DNA from: Immundisolibacter sp.
GTDB taxonomy: Bacteria > Pseudomonadota > Gammaproteobacteria > Immundisolibacterales > Immundisolibacteraceae
Assembly: GCF_041601295.1 (NCBI RefSeq)
Contig: NZ_JBFIII010000019.1
Location: 1-35,178 of the forward strand
DNA length: 35,178 nt
Direction: 5' to 3'
The notes under the pieces are model-generated. The model was not told where the DNA came from. It saw only the letters and a list, made by a program, of their open reading frames with translations, and ran no database searches. A program made the position numbers and the translations under genes. Shown here piece by piece: positions 31,921 to 35,178 of this stretch; position 1 is the stretch's first letter, and the number at the start of each line of letters is the position of its first letter.

Positions 31921-32460
31921 ATGGAGGCCTTTCACGGCACCACCATCCTGTCTGTCCGTCGCAATGGCCACGTGGTGTTGGGCGGCGACGGTCAGGTGAC
32001 GCTGGGCAATATGGTCATGAAGCGTGGCGCCCGCAAGGTGCGCCGGCTGCACCACGGCAAGGTGCTGGCCGGGTTTGCCGGCGCGACGGCCGATGCCTTC
32101 ACCCTGTTCGAACTGTTTGACGCCAAGCTCGAAAAGCACTCCGGCCAGCTGGCGCGGGCCGCCGTGGAGCTGGCCAAGGACTGGCGCACCGATCGCCTGC
32201 TGCGGCGCCTGGAGGCCATGCTGGCAGTGGCCGATACGGAAACTTCGCTCATCATCTCTGGCAATGGCGACGTGCTGGAGCCCGAGGACGGCCTGATGGC
32301 CATCGGCTCCGGCGGCGCTTTCGCGCAGTCCGCGGCGCGCGCGCTGCTGGACCACTCGCAGCTCGACGCGCGACAGATTGTCGAGCGCTCACTCACCATC
32401 GCCGCTGACATCTGCATCTATACCAACCACGAATTCACCTTCGAGGAGCTGGGCGCCTGA
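31921..32460 (+). CDS. hslV: ATP-dependent protease peptidase subunit HslV
   Basis: A 179-residue proteasome-like peptidase. The start MEAFHGTTILSVRRNG is the form with a short propeptide, as in many betaproteobacteria; cleavage before Thr7 exposes the catalytic N-terminal threonine. GGDGQVTLGN, FAGATADAFTLFE and GSGGAFAQSAARAL are family motifs. HslV forms a double hexamer that degrades proteins unfolded by HslU. Its stop lies 13 bases before hslU. Confidence 0.96.
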   Translation: MEAFHGTTILSVRRNGHVVLGGDGQVTLGNMVMKRGARKVRRLHHGKVLAGFAGATADAFTLFELFDAKLEKHSGQLARAAVELAKDWRTDRLLRRLEAMLAVADTETSLIISGNGDVLEPEDGLMAIGSGGAFAQSAARALLDHSQLDARQIVERSLTIAADICIYTNHEFTFEELGA

Positions 32461-32473
32461 CGCCCCACCCGCC

Positions 32474-33808
32474 ATGTCCATGACCCCGCGCGAAATCGTC
32501 CAGGAACTCGACAAACACATCATTGGCCAGGATGCCGCCAAGCGCGCCGTGGCCATTGCCCTGCGCAACCGCTGGCGCCGCCAGCAGGTGCCGGAGCCGC
32601 TGCGCAGCGAGATCACGCCCAAGAACATTCTGATGATCGGCCCGACCGGTGTCGGCAAGACCGAGATCGCCCGTCGTCTGGCGCGTCTGGCCGGGGCGCC
32701 GTTCCTGAAGATCGAAGCAACCAAGTTCACCGAGGTCGGCTACGTTGGGCGCGACGTGGAATCCATCGTCCGCGACCTGATGGACGTGGCGGTCAAACAG
32801 ACCCGCGAGCAGGAGATGGCCAAAGTGCGCCGCCGCGCCGAAGATGCCGCCGAGGAGCGCGTTCTGGACCTGCTGCTGCCCGGCTCGCGCAGCGACGACC
32901 CTGGCTCCGGCACTGACAGCAGCGCAGATACGCGCCAGAAGCTGCGAAAGCGCCTGCGCGAAGGCCAGCTCAACGACAAACAGTTGGAAATCGAGGTCAC
33001 ACTGCCGCAGGTGGGCGTGGAGATCATGGCCCCGCCGGGCATGGAGGAACTCACCCAGCAGTTGCAGGGTATGTTCCAGAACATGGCCGGGCGGCGCGAG
33101 CGCCGGCGCCAGGTACGGGTCGAGGAGGCGCTGCGCCTGCTCACCGACGAAGAAGCCGGCAAGATCGTCAACGACGAGGACATAAAACGCAGCGCCGTCG
33201 CCAATGCCGAACAGAACGGCATCGTCTTTCTCGACGAGATCGACAAGATCACCCAGCGTGGCGGCGATCGTGGCGGCAGCGGCGGCGAGGTGTCGCGCGA
33301 GGGCGTGCAGCGGGATTTGCTGCCGCTGATCGAGGGCAGCACCGTCGCTACCAAGTATGGCCAGGTGCGTACCGATCATGTGCTGTTTATTGCCTCAGGC
33401 GCGTTTCACCTGACCAAGCCGTCCGATCTCATCCCGGAATTGCAAGGCCGGCTGCCGATCCGCGTGGAACTGGATTCGCTGCGCGTGGAGGACTTCGTGC
33501 GCATCCTGACCGATACCGATGCGGCGCTGACCGAGCAGGCGACGGCCCTGTTGGCGACCGAAGGCGTCACGCTTCGCTTTTCGCCGGATGGTGTGCTGCG
33601 GCTTGCGCAAATCGCCTTCGAGGTCAACGAGCGCACCGAGAACATCGGCGCCCGCCGGCTGCACACCGTCATGGAGCGCCTGCTGGAGGACCTGTCCTTC
33701 GCCGCGGCCGATCGCAGCGGCAGCGAAGTGATGGTCGACGGTGCTTACGTCGATCAGCGCCTCGCGGACCTGGCGGGGGACCAGGACTTGAGCCGCTACA
33801 TACTCTGA
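32474..33808 (+). CDS. hslU: ATP-dependent unfoldase subunit HslU
   Basis: A 444-residue AAA+ unfoldase, the usual family length. MTPREIVQELDKHIIGQDAAK opens the protein; Walker A GPTGVGKT is at 56-63, the pore loop GYVG follows the KFTEVGYVGRD block, Walker B is IVFLDEIDKI, and the C-terminal LSRYIL docks into HslV. The middle I-domain (about 110-220) is present. ATG at 32474 or 32480 may be used; the reading frame before this is inside hslV. Confidence 0.96.
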   Translation: MSMTPREIVQELDKHIIGQDAAKRAVAIALRNRWRRQQVPEPLRSEITPKNILMIGPTGVGKTEIARRLARLAGAPFLKIEATKFTEVGYVGRDVESIVRDLMDVAVKQTREQEMAKVRRRAEDAAEERVLDLLLPGSRSDDPGSGTDSSADTRQKLRKRLREGQLNDKQLEIEVTLPQVGVEIMAPPGMEELTQQLQGMFQNMAGRRERRRQVRVEEALRLLTDEEAGKIVNDEDIKRSAVANAEQNGIVFLDEIDKITQRGGDRGGSGGEVSREGVQRDLLPLIEGSTVATKYGQVRTDHVLFIASGAFHLTKPSDLIPELQGRLPIRVELDSLRVEDFVRILTDTDAALTEQATALLATEGVTLRFSPDGVLRLAQIAFEVNERTENIGARRLHTVMERLLEDLSFAAADRSGSEVMVDGAYVDQRLADLAGDQDLSRYIL

Positions 33809-33847
33809 TCTGGCCCGCATCGCGATCCCACGCTGACGGAGACTGCC

Positions 33848-34594
33848 ATGCCGCAAGACACCACGGATTTTGGTTTCAACGAAGTGCCGGTCGCCGACAA
33901 GGCGCACCGGGTCCGGCAGGTATTCGACTCGGTCGCGCCGCGTTACGACCTGATGAACGACCTGATGTCGATGGGCCTGCACCGGGTCTGGAAGCGTTTC
34001 GCGGTCGGGCTGGCGGCGGTGCGGCCCGGCGAGTGGGTGCTCGATCTTGCCGGCGGCACGGGCGATCTGACGCGCCTGTTGGCGCCGCGGGTCGGGGACG
34101 GCGGCCGGGTGCTGCTGGCCGACATCAACGGCGCCATGTTGTCCAGGGGTCGGGACCGGCTGATCGATGCCGGTATCGCCGGCAATGTCGACTACCTGCA
34201 GGTGGACGCCGAGCACCTGCCGGTGGCCGACAAGAGCCTGCACTGCGTGGTGATCGGTTTTGGCCTGCGCAACGTCACCGACAAGCAGGCGGCACTGGGC
34301 GAGATGCGCCGGGTGCTCAAGCCCGGTGGCCGGGCGCTGGTGCTGGAGTTCTCGCAGCCGGTGCTGGCGCCGCTAAAACCCCTGTACGACGCCTACAGTT
34401 TTCAGGTGCTGCCGCGCATCGGACGGCTGGTGGCGGGGGACGCCGACAGTTACCGCTATCTGGCCGAGTCCATCCGTCGCCATCCGGATCAGGACACGCT
34501 GCTGGGCATGCTGCACCAGGCTGGTTTCAGCCGTTGCCAGTATTTCCACCTTGCCGGCGGCATCGTCGCCGTGCACCGGGGTTACCGGCTGTGA
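33848..34594 (+). CDS. ubiE: Demethylmenaquinone / 2-methoxy-6-polyprenyl-1,4-benzoquinol methyltransferase
   Basis: A 248-residue SAM-dependent methyltransferase of ubiquinone (and, where present, menaquinone) synthesis. It shows VFDSVAPRYDLMNDLMSMGLHRVWK, the SAM motif VLDLAGGTGDL (64-74), GFGLRNVTDKQAALGEMRRVL and LEFSQP. The start has GGAG 6 bases upstream. It follows hslU by 39 bases; in pseudomonads other genes stand between hslU and ubiE, so this linkage is compact. ubiJ overlaps its stop by 4 bases. Confidence 0.96.
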   Translation: MPQDTTDFGFNEVPVADKAHRVRQVFDSVAPRYDLMNDLMSMGLHRVWKRFAVGLAAVRPGEWVLDLAGGTGDLTRLLAPRVGDGGRVLLADINGAMLSRGRDRLIDAGIAGNVDYLQVDAEHLPVADKSLHCVVIGFGLRNVTDKQAALGEMRRVLKPGGRALVLEFSQPVLAPLKPLYDAYSFQVLPRIGRLVAGDADSYRYLAESIRRHPDQDTLLGMLHQAGFSRCQYFHLAGGIVAVHRGYRL

Positions 34595-35178
34595 CGGACG
34601 CACCGGCCAGCGCGGCCACCAGCCTGCCGCTGGCGGCCCTGGAAATGGCTCTGAACCGCTTGCTGGCGCTCGATCCGCTAACGCTGGAACGCCTGGCCGC
34701 TTTGGAAGGCCGGGTCATTGCCCTGGACCTGCCGGCCCTGGGCCTGCATTTCACGCTTGCGCCGCATGGCAATGGCCTGCAGTGGCTGTCTTTGGCGCCG
34801 GAAGCGGTCGATGTGCGGATCAGCGGCAGCCTGGCGGATCTGTTGCGCGCCCATGCGGGTGGCGGACTGGATGGCTTGCAGGTCGATGGCGACAAGCATC
34901 TGGCCAGTGCCTTCGCCAACGCGCTGCGCGAGGCGCGCGTCGACTGGCCGGAGCTGCTGGTGCCCTGGCTGGGGGACCTGCTGGCGCAGCGCGGCGCGCA
35001 GGCCGTTGGCGCCGTGGCTGCCGCGGTGCGGGACGGTGCCGATTCCCTGCTGCGCAGTGGTGGTGAGTTCTTGCAGTACGAGCGGCCGGTGCTGATAAGC
35101 GCCACCGAGTGGGACAGTTTCCAGGCCGCAGTGCGGGCCTTGCACGATTCCGTCAGCGAGCTCGAACGGCGCGTTGCC
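34591..35178 (+). CDS. ubiJ: Ubiquinone biosynthesis accessory factor UbiJ (partial, runs off the window)
   Basis: An open frame of 196 codons starting with GTG that overlaps the ubiE stop (GTGA) and has no stop before the window ends. It has an SCP2-type lipid-binding start (SLPLAALEMALNRLLALDP, then FTLAPHGNGLQWLSL) and the block VRISGSLADLLRA typical of UbiJ. It continues with VDGDKHLASAFANALREARVDWPELL and FLQYERPVLISATEWDSF, and a coiled-coil end. UbiJ binds ubiquinone intermediates in the soluble Ubi complex. The order ubiE-ubiJ predicts ubiB next. Confidence 0.92.
   Translation, partial: MTDAPASAATSLPLAALEMALNRLLALDPLTLERLAALEGRVIALDLPALGLHFTLAPHGNGLQWLSLAPEAVDVRISGSLADLLRAHAGGGLDGLQVDGDKHLASAFANALREARVDWPELLVPWLGDLLAQRGAQAVGAVAAAVRDGADSLLRSGGEFLQYERPVLISATEWDSFQAAVRALHDSVSELERRVA

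Noticed and set aside
31921..31940. hslV annotated from a truncated start at the TTI motif
   Set aside because: The six residues before Thr7 match the short propeptide seen in many homologues, and the ATG has CGGAG upstream.
1..35178. CRISPR arrays, tRNA or rRNA genes, transposases, prophage genes
   Set aside because: No regularly spaced direct repeats, cloverleaf tRNA, rRNA stretches or mobile-element proteins were seen on either strand by eye.

Overview
The window is a GC-rich stretch of proteobacterial chromosome. It is almost fully coding and reads mainly as gammaproteobacterial housekeeping DNA with catabolic inserts. The main support is gene order: mrcA diverging from pilMNOPQ-aroK-aroB, glnA followed by a DUF4124 gene and ntrBC, and hslVU followed by ubiE-ubiJ. 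A type IV pilus, ubiquinone synthesis and the NtrBC system point to a respiring Gram-negative bacterium. I cannot name the genus. I saw no rRNA, tRNA, CRISPR array, transposase or phage gene.

Layout. Positions 1-96 hold the end of an unseen plus-strand transcript with a strong terminator. Positions 124-5157 (minus) form a four-gene operon: thiolase, fused enoyl-CoA hydratase/3-hydroxyacyl-CoA dehydrogenase, a BadI-like ring-opening hydrolase and an alpha/beta hydrolase. It looks like a module that opens a cyclohexane-type ring and beta-oxidises the product. Then come arfB (minus), folE (plus), an unusual J domain-zinc ribbon-PilZ protein (minus), rhlE (plus) and xth (plus). Next on the minus strand is nitrogen control, glnA-DUF4124-ntrB-ntrC, with NtrC-like boxes upstream of glnA. 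The mrcA gene (minus) diverges from pilM-N-O-P-Q, aroK, aroB and dgt, a plus-strand run with overlapping or near-overlapping genes.

Positions 25446-30613 (plus) look accessory: a GlcG/HbpS-type protein with a histone-like lysine tail, a YciI-like protein, a thiolase-fold protein without the usual acylation cysteine, its DUF35 partner, and a P2A-type cation ATPase. A class V aminotransferase-fold gene, hslV, hslU, ubiE and a partial ubiJ close the window.

Most noteworthy are the J domain-PilZ fusion with intact c-di-GMP motifs, the BadI operon, the thiolase-DUF35 pair, the lysine-tailed GlcG protein, and a short intergenic repeat (core TGGATTTCTCGGCGCCCGC) seen in three gaps, two copies of which are followed directly by a hairpin.
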